DNA of 64,000 nt from Pantoea piersonii (GTDB lineage: Bacteria; Pseudomonadota; Gammaproteobacteria; Enterobacterales; Enterobacteriaceae). The DNA lies in contig NZ_RARB01000005.1 in the NCBI RefSeq assembly GCF_003612015.1, positions 248,001 to 312,000 of the forward strand, in the 5' to 3' direction. Positions 1 through 8,632 of the stretch are shown here, in pieces (the stretch's first letter is position 1; every line of letters begins with the position of its first letter). Position numbers and translations under genes: made by a program. Under the pieces are notes generated by a model that was given only the letters and a program-made list of their open reading frames with translations, ran no database searches and was not told the DNA's origin.

Positions 1-205
1 GCAGTTTCAGCAGCGAGATCAGCGCGCCCAGGCAGCTACTGTCGATAAAGTCTACGCGCGAAAAGTCGAGAATCAGCGCGGTTTCGCCCTGCTGGATCAC
101 CCCCGCCACCGCCTCTTTGAAACGCAGCGCCACCGACGCGTCGAGTCGTCGCACCACCGGCGTGAATACAAAGGCGTTGTCGAGCTTTTCAGTTTCAAAT
201 TTCAT
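1..205 (-). CDS. STAS-domain anti-anti-sigma factor-like protein (partial, cut by window edge)
   Basis: The first 68 codons are visible and run off the left edge of the window. They read as a STAS domain, the fold of SpoIIAA/RsbV anti-sigma-factor antagonists, with the typical segment DFSRVDFIDSSCLGAL around residues 48-63. The serine pair after the Asp is where a partner kinase phosphorylates these proteins in known family members. The ATG (203-205) overlaps the stop of the upstream phosphatase gene as ATGA, so translation is probably coupled. By family knowledge the protein would be dephosphorylated by the adjacent PP2C-type phosphatase and then bind a partner. No anti-sigma kinase is visible in the window, so the partner is unknown. 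It is the last visible gene of the leftward part of the polysaccharide locus. Confidence 0.85.
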   Translation of the reverse strand, partial: MKFETEKLDNAFVFTPVVRRLDASVALRFKEAVAGVIQQGETALILDFSRVDFIDSSCLGALISLLKL

Positions 206-1431
206 GTCGCTTCTCCCGTTAAGCCTTGCTGCCGCTCAATCACCAGCAAGGAGATATCATCCGCCGCGGAGACGGCTTCGTCCGATGCCAGACCGCGCCA
301 CTGATTAAGTGACTGTTCCACCGCCGCCAGCAGATCCTCCAGCGCGTGCTTATGAAGCGAAGCCAGCAATGTTTCCAGACGCGCTGCGCCAAACATCTGT
401 TGCTCTGCATTTTCGCACTCGCTGATGCCGTCGCTGTAGAGGCAGAGCCGCTCGCCCGGCGCAAGATGAAAGGCGCTCTCGTCCCAGTCCAGATGCTCAA
501 GCAGCCCGACCGGCGGGCCGCCCTCGCCGATTTCACGCACCTCGCCCTCGCCGCTGACGATAAAAGGGGTAGGATGCCCCGCCTGACAGAGCCGCCCTTC
601 GCCGCTGCGGCGATCGATCACGCCGTAAACCATGGTGAAATAGCTGGTGACCTCGGGATGCTGGGCGCAAAAACGCGCATTCAGAATGCGCACCACCTGC
701 GACGGCGGCGTGATGGCCGCGCCGTCGAACAAGAAGGGATCGACCGTGCGGCCATGCAGAAACTGGCGCGCCACCGCCACCGACATCATCGCCGCCGTCA
801 CGCCATGCCCGGCGACATCGACGCAGTAAAATCCCACGGTATGGTCATTAAGGGGAAAGAGATGGAACAGATCGCCGGAAACCCATGCGGAGGGCATAAA
901 CAGCCAGTCGGCGAAGTAGTCGCCCTGGCGCAGATGATGCGGCGGCAGAATGCTGCGCTGTAGCGTCGCAGCCGCCTGCAAATCCTGTTCGATTTGCGCC
1001 AGCGCCTCGCTGAGGCGGCGATTTTTGCTCGCCAGCGTCGCCTCCAGCCGCAGGATACGTTCGCCCGCGTGCAGTCGCGCCTGGAGTTCGACCTGATTAA
1101 CCGGCTTGCGCAAAAAGTCATCCGCGCCGGCGGCGAAACCGACGCGCAGATCCTCCACGCTGTCGCGCACGGTAAGAACGATAATGTAGATATAGCGATC
1201 CTGTAGCTGCTGGCGGATCTGACGGCAAAGCGTCAGGCCATCCATGACCGGCATCTCCCAGTCGCTAATCACCAGGCTCACCGTTTCCTGCGCCAGCAGC
1301 GCCAGCGCCTGCTCGCCATTCTCCGCTTCGAAAACCTGATAGCCCCACTGCTGTAGCAGTCCAGCCAGCAGCCTGCGATAGAGCAGTGCGTCATCAACGA
1401 TTAATACGGATTGAGGCTGAAGCGCATCCAT
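202..1431 (-). CDS. Fused response regulator / PP2C (SpoIIE-type) serine phosphatase
   Basis: A 409-residue protein. The receiver domain (about 7-120) has the acidic pair DD at 13-14, the phospho-acceptor Asp57 in SDWEMP, and the conserved Lys109. A helical, probably coiled-coil linker (about 125-160) leads to a SpoIIE/RsbU-like PP2C domain with Asp187 in SGD, DVAGHG at 205-210, and the metal motifs SDG and DDIS near the C-terminus. The architecture predicts a phosphatase that is switched on by receiver phosphorylation and acts on the STAS protein encoded next. Unlike Pseudomonas HsbR there is no room for an added histidine-kinase-like domain. The likely phosphodonor is the HPt-bearing hybrid kinase at 10030-12726 in the divergent operon. 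That link is inference from context. Confidence 0.9.
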   Translation of the reverse strand: MDALQPQSVLIVDDALLYRRLLAGLLQQWGYQVFEAENGEQALALLAQETVSLVISDWEMPVMDGLTLCRQIRQQLQDRYIYIIVLTVRDSVEDLRVGFAAGADDFLRKPVNQVELQARLHAGERILRLEATLASKNRRLSEALAQIEQDLQAAATLQRSILPPHHLRQGDYFADWLFMPSAWVSGDLFHLFPLNDHTVGFYCVDVAGHGVTAAMMSVAVARQFLHGRTVDPFLFDGAAITPPSQVVRILNARFCAQHPEVTSYFTMVYGVIDRRSGEGRLCQAGHPTPFIVSGEGEVREIGEGGPPVGLLEHLDWDESAFHLAPGERLCLYSDGISECENAEQQMFGAARLETLLASLHKHALEDLLAAVEQSLNQWRGLASDEAVSAADDISLLVIERQQGLTGEAT

Positions 1432-1439
1432 AGAAAACC

Positions 1440-2357
1440 TCAGAAAGGAAGGAACCAGATAAGCGAGATTGTGCCCTCACGAAATTTGGCATTGGCGCTG
1501 CTCCGACCGGGAAAGCGCGTGCCGCTGTAGTTGCTGTACTGGATAGAGAAAGATCCCGGCGTATAGGTTGCATAGCCAAAGCTGTAGCTGTAGTCGCCGT
1601 TCCAGGGCTGCTGTTGTTCATGATGCGGAAACCAGAAGGCGGTGGCGCGGATAAAAAAGTGCTGCTTAAAGGTGTAACCGCAGCCGCCCAGCCCGACCTC
1701 TTTGTTCGAGCGCAGGTCGTTATCCGCCAGCGAGTAGTAGCGCGGCACCCAGCTGACGCCGAGCTGACAGGTCAGCGCGTCCCCTTTGTTGATGAGCAGA
1801 TGCTTTTCCAGATCCTTCGGCAGCGAAAATTTATAGGCGAAGGTTAAAGCGCCCTGTTCAAGGTAGGTGCGGCGCGCAGTGCCTGACGGAAACAGGCGGT
1901 TTTCGCCATAGTTGCTGTAAACCAGGCTGAAGGTATTTGGATGCCAGTCGTCGTAGCCAAAGCTGTAATGAAAATCCGTATCGTACTTCGAGTAGTTAGT
2001 GATCGGCGCGCGCATCGTTATGTTGGCGAACCAGAAACTGTAAGGGGAATACTGCAGGCTGAGATTAAGCAGCTGATTAACCTTTTTCTTTTGTTCCGCG
2101 CTCTCTGAGCCGTTAGGGATCGACAGCCACTGATCTTTTAATCCGCTGGAAAAACTCAGCGCGCCGGAAAATTTATTTTTGTTGCCGGCAAAAAGACGTC
2201 CCCAGCGGCTTGAGACGGCCGCCGCCGGTACCGACTCATCATGCATTGCGGCCGCTCCGCTGTCGGACGAGGCGGCGCAGGCAGGCATCGCCGCGCTGGC
2301 GACGAAGGCGATCATCAGCAATCCTGCTCCTCTGGCCGGAAGCCCAGGGTGAATCAT
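1440..2357 (-). CDS. Putative outer-membrane beta-barrel protein of the polysaccharide locus
   Basis: A 305-residue protein with an N-terminal signal peptide ending near PACAA (about residue 29). The rest is rich in alternating aromatic and polar residues, with repeated strand-like segments of the type FSLVYSNYGENRLFP and FSIQYSNYSGTRFPG, and the last residue is Phe, as in many outer-membrane barrels. The start is supported by GAGGAG just upstream. I do not recognise a named family with certainty. The spacing is tight: 14 nt after the acyltransferase gene and 8 nt before the response regulator gene. A role as secretion pore or surface anchor for the polymer is inferred from location. The two YSNY..R segments suggest an internal duplication. 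Confidence 0.7.
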   Translation of the reverse strand: MIHPGLPARGAGLLMIAFVASAAMPACAASSDSGAAAMHDESVPAAAVSSRWGRLFAGNKNKFSGALSFSSGLKDQWLSIPNGSESAEQKKKVNQLLNLSLQYSPYSFWFANITMRAPITNYSKYDTDFHYSFGYDDWHPNTFSLVYSNYGENRLFPSGTARRTYLEQGALTFAYKFSLPKDLEKHLLINKGDALTCQLGVSWVPRYYSLADNDLRSNKEVGLGGCGYTFKQHFFIRATAFWFPHHEQQQPWNGDYSYSFGYATYTPGSFSIQYSNYSGTRFPGRSSANAKFREGTISLIWFLPF

Positions 2358-2371
2358 GCAGCGCTCCTCGC

Positions 2372-3586
2372 TTAATTAGGGATAAAACGACCGCCAATCT
2401 CTTTTTTCGCCATCCACCACAGCAGCCCAAGGGCCGCCATATGAATAAGCGTGTTGCGTAGCCACGCCTGGTGCCAGAGGTCGAAATGGACGAACTGGCT
2501 GACCGCCATCACGACAAAGACGTGCAAAATAAAGGTGTAAAGCGAGTGCTGTCCCAGCGGAATAAGAAACCAGCCGAAGGCGCGTTCAATGGGCCGCCAG
2601 CAGAAAGTCAGCACCAGATAAACCAGCAGCATCAGGCTGAAGTCGTTCAGCACGCGGCAGGGCCCGAGCGCATTTTTGCTGGCGAGATGGTAATAAAACC
2701 AGTTGAAATCGGCGGGCGGGATAACGTGCAGCAGCAGAAACGAAGGCATAAAGGGGTTGGTATGGTTCTGCGCGACGAACATCATGACGAGCGCGTAGAT
2801 CACCATCAGACCCATCACGATATAGCCGCCCGGCGTGCGCGCCAGCGACATCAGTTCATCCTTGTACCAGCCGCAGCACATTCCCAGCACATAGATAAAC
2901 TGCCAGGCGAGCAGCGGGAAGGCAAACTCGAACTCCGCGACGGTCAGCCGCGTCGGCCAGAGGTGATAGCTGACGTAACCCGCAAGGGAGGCCAGCAGCA
3001 GCCATCCCACGCGACGGCTCTGCAGCAGCGCCAGAAAAAGCGGGCTGGCCAGCAGCAGGCAGATATAAAGTCCGAGGATCTGCGTCTGATGCGGTCCGAT
3101 TTGCAGATAGAGAATGATATTGAACCAGGTCTCTTTAATCTGCGGCGTGGTGGGAAACAGCGACCAGACGGTGCCGGAATAGCGATCGACGAAGTGGGTC
3201 ACTTCAAAGGTGTTGATAAAAGGGAGGCGCGACAGCAGCAGCATGATAAAGATGATGGTCAGATTGACCAGATAGATTTTCCCGGCTCGCCGCCACAGGT
3301 TCCAGCTTACGGTTAACAGCACCTCTTTTTGCAGTCGCTGACGGTTGAGCATGCCGAGCATAAAGCCCGACAGAATAACGAAACCTTCCGCGCCGGTGGT
3401 CAGCCCGAACCGCTCCCAGGTAAAGATATTAATCAGCGACAGCAGCTCGGTATGCGCCACCACCATCATCACCAGCGCAATGCCGCGCAGCATATCGACA
3501 CGCAGATCGCGCTTGCCGGGCACGGCATAGCGCCACGCACGCCAGTCGACGCTTACCGCTTTAGGCTCAAACGCCACATCCGCCAT
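2372..3586 (-). CDS. OpgC-like integral membrane acyltransferase
   Basis: A 404-residue polytopic protein with about ten hydrophobic segments. The N-terminal part reads DLRVDMLRGIALVMMVVAHT followed by GAEGFVILSGFMLGM, the pattern of OpgC/acyltransferase-3-like proteins that transfer acyl groups (for example succinyl) from the cytoplasm to periplasmic glycans. It is the first gene of the leftward operon and diverges from the glycosyltransferase gene across about 320 bp. The sensible role is decoration of the polymer made by that synthase. The family assignment is fairly secure. The acyl donor and acceptor cannot be read from sequence. Confidence 0.8.
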   Translation of the reverse strand: MADVAFEPKAVSVDWRAWRYAVPGKRDLRVDMLRGIALVMMVVAHTELLSLINIFTWERFGLTTGAEGFVILSGFMLGMLNRQRLQKEVLLTVSWNLWRRAGKIYLVNLTIIFIMLLLSRLPFINTFEVTHFVDRYSGTVWSLFPTTPQIKETWFNIILYLQIGPHQTQILGLYICLLLASPLFLALLQSRRVGWLLLASLAGYVSYHLWPTRLTVAEFEFAFPLLAWQFIYVLGMCCGWYKDELMSLARTPGGYIVMGLMVIYALVMMFVAQNHTNPFMPSFLLLHVIPPADFNWFYYHLASKNALGPCRVLNDFSLMLLVYLVLTFCWRPIERAFGWFLIPLGQHSLYTFILHVFVVMAVSQFVHFDLWHQAWLRNTLIHMAALGLLWWMAKKEIGGRFIPN

Positions 3587-3909
3587 AAATCATTACCGTA
3601 AGTGATGTAAGTATTCTTGTTAGTTAAATTAAACAGATCTTTACTCTGTAAGAAGAAGTTTAGCGCTGTTGCCGTTTAAGTCACGCCGAAATGAAAAAAT
3701 TCTCAATCACCTTGTAAATACCTGTAATTTAATACTATATAAATCTAAACAAGCTGACTGATGGTAAAGCTGTTAATCTTTCGGCGTAAGCGGCAAGGTA
3801 TAACCATAAAAATTATTTACTTATTGTTATTTGTTAAGTTAATGAATTGATTATTGCATCCAGGTGAAAAGATAACCAACAGACGCTTCCGCTATCGAAA
3901 CGAGACGCC
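3587..3909. promoter_or_regulatory. Divergent promoter region of the polysaccharide locus
   Basis: This 323-bp AT-rich interval separates the two divergent operons, so promoters for both must lie here or overlap the gene ends. I see -10-like AT stretches (for example around 3730-3745) but no clean -35/-10 pair, no operator palindrome and no ORF worth calling. The site before the synthase ATG is only GAGA-like, so translation initiation of that gene may be weak. Confidence 0.5.
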
Positions 3910-5730
3910 ATGGATTATTACTTTTCACGCTTTGAACATCGCCGTCCGCCTGCCCCGCTTCATACGCCGCTCTGGGTGATGAGGCTCTGGCAGGTGCTGG
4001 CCGTTGCTGGCCTGATACTGGGCGCGAACTACATCCGCTGGCGCTGGATGGAGTCGCTTAATATGGACGCGCTCTGGTATGCCGTTCCGCTGGCGCTGGC
4101 GGAAACGCTCGCCTGGCTCGGCACGCTGCTCTTCACCATTAATATCTGGCAGGTGAAAGATCCGCCGTGTCCGGCGCCGCCCGAGGAGATTAATCAGTGC
4201 CTGCCTGAACAGGACCGCACCGATCCGCGGCCGCCGAAGGTGGATCTCTTTATCGCCACCTACTCTGAAGATCCTGAGCTGGTGCGTCTCTCTATCCGGG
4301 ATGCGCTTAAGCTGACCTATCCCACGCCGCTCGATCTCGCTATCCATGTGCTGGACGACGGCCGTCGACCGGAGATGCGCGCGGTCTGCGAGCAGGAAGG
4401 GGTGAATTACATCACCCGTGAAAACAATATCGGCTTTAAGGCGGGCAACATTCGCAACGGTATGGAGCAGACCGACGGCGATTTCCTGGTGATCTGCGAT
4501 GCGGATACCCGCGTTTTTCCCAGCCTGCTGGCCAATACGCTGGGCTATTTCCGCGATCCGGATGTCGCCTGGGTACAGACGCCGCAGTGGTTTTACGATC
4601 TGCCTGAAGGGGAACGCCTCTCCGCCTGGCTGCGCCGCCGCGCCGGTCTGCCGGGCTATCTTATCGGCCGCGCGACAGAAGGTCTGTTTGGTCGGCTGAC
4701 CATCGGCAACGATCCTTTTTTCAACGATCCGCGCATGTTTTACGACGTTATCCTGCGCCGCCGCAACTGGGCGAACGCGGCGTTCTGCTGCGGCGCGGCT
4801 TCGGTGCACCGCCGCGAAGCGGTAATGCAGGCGGCGCTGCGCAGCTATGTTTTTAGCGTCGAAGAGGAGATATCACGCCATACGCGCGATATCCGCGATG
4901 AGGAGATGCGCGCCACCCTGAGCCAGGCGATGCGCCCGCATGTTATTGCCGATACGGAGCTGACGCCTTACAAGTTCCACGTCTCGGAAGATATCTACAC
5001 CTCTATCGTGCTGCACGGCGACAGCGGACGCCGCTGGCGTTCGGTTATGCATCCCGGCATCGAGTCCAAAATGCTTTCGCCGCAGGATCTGCTGACCTGG
5101 ATGATTCAGCGCTTTAAATATGCGGCGGGTTCGCTGGACATTCTGTTCCATGACAAAATATTCAGCCGCCGCCGTTTTAAGCTCAGCCTCGGCCAGACCC
5201 TGATGTACGGCACCACCTTCTGGTCCTATCTCGCCTGTATCTGGAATACCGTTTTCCTGATCTCGCCGCTTGTTTATCTCTTTACCGGCATTCCCCCCGT
5301 CTCCGCCTATTCGACTCCGTTCTACCTGCACTTTTTGCCCTTTTTTATCGTGTCGGAGCTGGCGTTTATGTTCGGTACCTGGGGCATTTCCGCCTGGGAT
5401 GGACGATCGTCCTATCTCGCCTTTTTCTCCGTTAACCTGCGCGCCCTGGGCACGGTGCTGCGCGGCGAGAAAATAAAGTTTCACGTCACGCCGAAAGAGC
5501 GACAGTCGGGTCGGTTTCTCTATCTGGTGAAGCCGCAGCTGGCTATCGTGGCGCTGACGCTGCTCGGCTTGATCTGGGGAGGCATTCAGGTGGCGCGCGG
5601 CAACGTCGACGATCCCTCGGGCTATGTCATTAATATTTTCTGGGGGGCGGTCAATATCGCCGCCATGATGCCCATGATTATGGCGGCGATGTGGACGCCG
5701 CCTGCCACGCAGGAGGCGGAAGCGGAATGA
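3910..5730 (+). CDS. Family 2 membrane glycosyltransferase, BcsA-like polysaccharide synthase without PilZ
   Basis: A 606-residue processive GT2-type synthase. Two N-terminal membrane helices (about 25-45 and 55-80) precede the catalytic domain: VLDDG (Asp149/150), DAD at 197-199, TPQ at 224-226, FCCGA at 292-296, SED (Glu360/Asp361, equivalent to the TED base motif) and QRFKYA at 400-405 (equivalent to QxxRW). At least four C-terminal helices follow, with the gating-loop-like KFHVTPK near residue 530. Cellulose synthases continue into a PilZ domain, but this protein stops about 75 residues later, so direct c-di-GMP binding as in BcsA is not expected. Between the FCCGA and SED motifs it carries a charged stretch (about 318-355) longer than I expect in BcsA. 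The sugar polymerised is unknown. Confidence 0.88.
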   Translation: MDYYFSRFEHRRPPAPLHTPLWVMRLWQVLAVAGLILGANYIRWRWMESLNMDALWYAVPLALAETLAWLGTLLFTINIWQVKDPPCPAPPEEINQCLPEQDRTDPRPPKVDLFIATYSEDPELVRLSIRDALKLTYPTPLDLAIHVLDDGRRPEMRAVCEQEGVNYITRENNIGFKAGNIRNGMEQTDGDFLVICDADTRVFPSLLANTLGYFRDPDVAWVQTPQWFYDLPEGERLSAWLRRRAGLPGYLIGRATEGLFGRLTIGNDPFFNDPRMFYDVILRRRNWANAAFCCGAASVHRREAVMQAALRSYVFSVEEEISRHTRDIRDEEMRATLSQAMRPHVIADTELTPYKFHVSEDIYTSIVLHGDSGRRWRSVMHPGIESKMLSPQDLLTWMIQRFKYAAGSLDILFHDKIFSRRRFKLSLGQTLMYGTTFWSYLACIWNTVFLISPLVYLFTGIPPVSAYSTPFYLHFLPFFIVSELAFMFGTWGISAWDGRSSYLAFFSVNLRALGTVLRGEKIKFHVTPKERQSGRFLYLVKPQLAIVALTLLGLIWGGIQVARGNVDDPSGYVINIFWGAVNIAAMMPMIMAAMWTPPATQEAEAE

Positions 5731-7085
5731 GCCTGAAATCGGGCATTTACAGCGCGCGCAGCTATCTCACCATTCTGATCGGCTTTTTGATCGGCTTCGC
5801 CATTGTTTTGTGGGTCGAGCGACAGATGCCGACGCGCGTTGAGAGCACAGACGGCATCGTACTCAGCAAGTCGTTCCCGCCTCTGCCGCAGCAGCGTGAG
5901 CTGACCTTTGACGAGGCAGTCTGGGCGCGTATCGCCTGGCAATATTTTGTTAATAACACCCAGGCGAACGGGCTGGTGAATGCCGAAGCGGACAAGCCCT
6001 GGCTCAGCCTGTGGAGCACCGGCAGCTACTTGCTCGCGGCTATCGCGGCGAAACAGCTCGCCATTATCCCCGATGCGGAGTTCGACGACCGGATTGCCTC
6101 GGCGCTCGACGCGCTGGGCCAGCTGCCGCTGAAGCCAGACGGCTTGCCCGCCGCCTTCTACGAAGCCGATACGCTAAAGGCGCTGCCTTCGCCAGATGAA
6201 AACGCGGGATCGGCCATTGATATGGGACGCCTGCTGATGCCGCTGCAGATCCTGCTGTGGCGCTATCCGCAGCACGCGGCGGCGGTCAGTCAGCTGCTTT
6301 CACGCTGGCAGCTCGCCGGTCTGCTGCAAAGCAGCGGGCCGCAGGGCGCGAGTTTGCCGGTCAATCGCTGGGTGATCCGCACTGACGATCCGCGCGGCAG
6401 TTACGGCTATCGCCTCTATGCGGGCAGCGTGCTGCGGCTGATCAACGCCGCAGCCGGTCTGGCGGTCAGCCAGCCGCCGGACGGCCTGAAGCTGGTCGAG
6501 ATCGACGGCCATGCGGTGCCCGATGAGGGGCTGCGCACGCCCTGGGGCAAGCAGCCTTCTCTGGTCAGCATGCCCTATCTGCTGACCGGGCTTGAGCAGG
6601 GCTTTGACGCCCGCAGCGGCGAAATCACCTGGCGCATTATGCAGATCGTGCAGAACCGCACCGGTACGCCTTCCGACGCGGGTGTGATCAACAGCGACTA
6701 CGCCGAGCAGGCGCCCGATTTCGTCGGCGCGCTGCCGGGTAGCCAGCCGCTGCCCATTCAGAATATCCATGCCAGCGCCAGCGAGTCGCTCGCCAGTCAC
6801 GCCCTCACCTCGACCCGCTCCGCCTTCGCCTGGTATGCGCTGTTCCGCAACCGCTGGAGCGAGGCGCTGCGCAAAGAGATGCTGCCGATGATTGAACCCG
6901 GCAAGGGCTGGAAAGCGGGTTTCAACGCCGACGGCTCGGTTAACGCCGCTATCGATGCGGATACCAATGCGATGGTGCTGGAAAGCCTCTCCTATATCGC
7001 CCATGGGCAGCTACTTTGCCTGGCCTGTCTCGCCGCCCCTTCACCCGTTCAGCAGCCGCAGCAACAAGGAGTAACATCGAAATGA
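5727..7085 (+). CDS. DUF3131 protein 1, inner-membrane anchored
   Basis: A 452-residue protein. I start it at 5727, where ATG overlaps the synthase stop as ATGA and AGGAGG lies at 5711-5716. One N-terminal membrane helix (about 12-30) would place the rest in the periplasm. The body matches the DUF3131 pattern: AWQYFVNNTQANGLVN near the start and the C-terminal TNAMVLESLSYIAHG. These proteins resemble alpha/alpha-toroid glycan-active enzymes, though I know no firm reaction for them. It is the first of three consecutive paralogues and the most divergent. Tight coupling to the synthase suggests that it handles the nascent chain. Confidence 0.82.
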   Translation: MSLKSGIYSARSYLTILIGFLIGFAIVLWVERQMPTRVESTDGIVLSKSFPPLPQQRELTFDEAVWARIAWQYFVNNTQANGLVNAEADKPWLSLWSTGSYLLAAIAAKQLAIIPDAEFDDRIASALDALGQLPLKPDGLPAAFYEADTLKALPSPDENAGSAIDMGRLLMPLQILLWRYPQHAAAVSQLLSRWQLAGLLQSSGPQGASLPVNRWVIRTDDPRGSYGYRLYAGSVLRLINAAAGLAVSQPPDGLKLVEIDGHAVPDEGLRTPWGKQPSLVSMPYLLTGLEQGFDARSGEITWRIMQIVQNRTGTPSDAGVINSDYAEQAPDFVGALPGSQPLPIQNIHASASESLASHALTSTRSAFAWYALFRNRWSEALRKEMLPMIEPGKGWKAGFNADGSVNAAIDADTNAMVLESLSYIAHGQLLCLACLAAPSPVQQPQQQGVTSK

Positions 7086-8632
7086 GATTTTTATGGCTTC
7101 GTCAGTCCGGCTTCGCTGCCCTGCTGGCTGCGCTGATGCTTCTGTCACCCGCTATAAAGGCGGCTATCAGCCTGCCCGCGTCAGATTACAAGGTGCGCCA
7201 TGGCGAGCTGACCGAGCGTGAAATGGCGGTGGCGAAAACCGCCTGGTCCTATTTCGTGGCGAACTATCAGCCCACTACCGGGCTGGTAAATGCGGTAAAC
7301 AAATACCCCTCCACCACCATGTGGGACAGCGCCTCCTACCTGGCGGCGTTAACGGCGGCGCGCGAGCTTGGCATTATCGATAAGGCGGAGTTCGACCGCC
7401 GTCTGCTGCAATTCCTGGCGACCCTGAACAAGCTGGTGCTGTTTCAGAATCAGGTGCCTAACAAGGCCTATAACACCATTACCGGCCAGAAAGTGGACTA
7501 CCTGAACAAACCGGGGGAGATCGGTTTCTCCGCTATCGATATCGGCCGTATGCTGCTCTGGCTGAAAATTATCAAAGAGCGCTACCCGGAACATGGCAAC
7601 AGTATCGACAACGTGGTGCTGGGCTGGGATTTTACGCACGTTGTGGATGACTGCGGCACGCTTTATGGCGCCTATCTCGACGGCAATAAACAGCCGCAGT
7701 ATGTTCAGGAAGGGCGTCTTGGCTATGAAGAGTACGCTGCGGCAGGCTATCAGCTGTGGGGATTCTCCACCTGTCAGGCCAGCCGCCCTGAACCTTACGC
7801 GCTGGCCGATATCTACTGCGTGCTGGTACCTTACGACACGCGCGATCCGCGCATGACCAGCCAGCACAACTATGTCGTGACGGAGTCCTACCTGCTGCAC
7901 GGGCTGGAAATGGGCTGGGACAACGCCGACGACCGGGATAACGACGCCACCGGCTTCAGCCATCCGTGGATGAAAAATTTCGCCGACCGCGTTTATCAGG
8001 CGCAGGAAAACCGCTACATGATCACCGGCGTGCTGACGGCGCGATCGGAGCATCAGCTCGATAAATCCCCTTACTTCGTTTACGACACGGTTTACAGCGA
8101 CGGCTATAACTGGAACACCATTACCGACAAGGGACAGTATGTGCCTAACGTGGCGGCGGTATCGCTTAAGGCCGCGCTTGGCATGTGGGTGTTGTGGAAC
8201 TCGCCCTATACCGACCGCCTGTTCGACGCCATCGAAAACGCCGACGAGAAAGACAAAGGCTATTACGAAGGGCTGTATGAAAACGGCGACGGGCCAATCA
8301 AAGAGTTCACCGCCAACAATAACGGCATCATGCTGGAAGCGCTGCTGTTTAAAAAAGAGGGCAAACTGCTGCGCTTCAACAGCAACGATCCGCGTAAAGC
8401 CAGCTATGCGCCCTCGATGTGGGAGAAGCGGCTGGTCGATATTTTTGAACCGAACAACACGCCGCGCAACCGCCCGTTCCTTAACGTAACGCCAGGCATT
8501 AAGAACTGGTGTGAGCAGAGCGGCACAGCCGTACGCAGCGCCCCGTCGTGCCGGGCCTGCAAGTGCGCGCGCTGCGACAGCCAGGCGCCCGTTAAGTTAC
8601 CGCCGGTGGCGACGACATGCCTAAAACAGTAA
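7082..8632 (+). CDS. DUF3131 protein 2, secreted, with Cys-rich tail
   Basis: A 516-residue protein starting at 7082 (ATGA overlap with the previous gene, AAGGAG upstream). It has a cleavable signal peptide ending near AIKAA, then the DUF3131 repeat signature AWSYFVANYQPTTGLVN, many aromatic and acidic residues typical of sugar-binding clefts, and the C-terminal block NNNGIMLEALLFK. The last 40 residues form an unusual tail with six cysteines (WCEQ, SCRACKCARC, TTCL) that its paralogues lack. The tail could form disulphides in the periplasm or bind metal. Its 3' end overlaps the next gene by 16 nt. A role as periplasmic glycan hydrolase, lyase or epimerase is inference. Confidence 0.83.
   Translation: MRFLWLRQSGFAALLAALMLLSPAIKAAISLPASDYKVRHGELTEREMAVAKTAWSYFVANYQPTTGLVNAVNKYPSTTMWDSASYLAALTAARELGIIDKAEFDRRLLQFLATLNKLVLFQNQVPNKAYNTITGQKVDYLNKPGEIGFSAIDIGRMLLWLKIIKERYPEHGNSIDNVVLGWDFTHVVDDCGTLYGAYLDGNKQPQYVQEGRLGYEEYAAAGYQLWGFSTCQASRPEPYALADIYCVLVPYDTRDPRMTSQHNYVVTESYLLHGLEMGWDNADDRDNDATGFSHPWMKNFADRVYQAQENRYMITGVLTARSEHQLDKSPYFVYDTVYSDGYNWNTITDKGQYVPNVAAVSLKAALGMWVLWNSPYTDRLFDAIENADEKDKGYYEGLYENGDGPIKEFTANNNGIMLEALLFKKEGKLLRFNSNDPRKASYAPSMWEKRLVDIFEPNNTPRNRPFLNVTPGIKNWCEQSGTAVRSAPSCRACKCARCDSQAPVKLPPVATTCLKQ

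Noticed and set aside
5691-5726. Upstream ATG for DUF3131 protein 1 inside the synthase gene
   Set aside because: It would add 12 residues before the membrane anchor; the ATG at 5727 has AGGAGG upstream and an ATGA overlap.
7016-7081. Upstream ATG for DUF3131 protein 2
   Set aside because: It would bury the signal peptide behind 22 residues; the ATG at 7082 has AAGGAG and gives a normal signal peptide.
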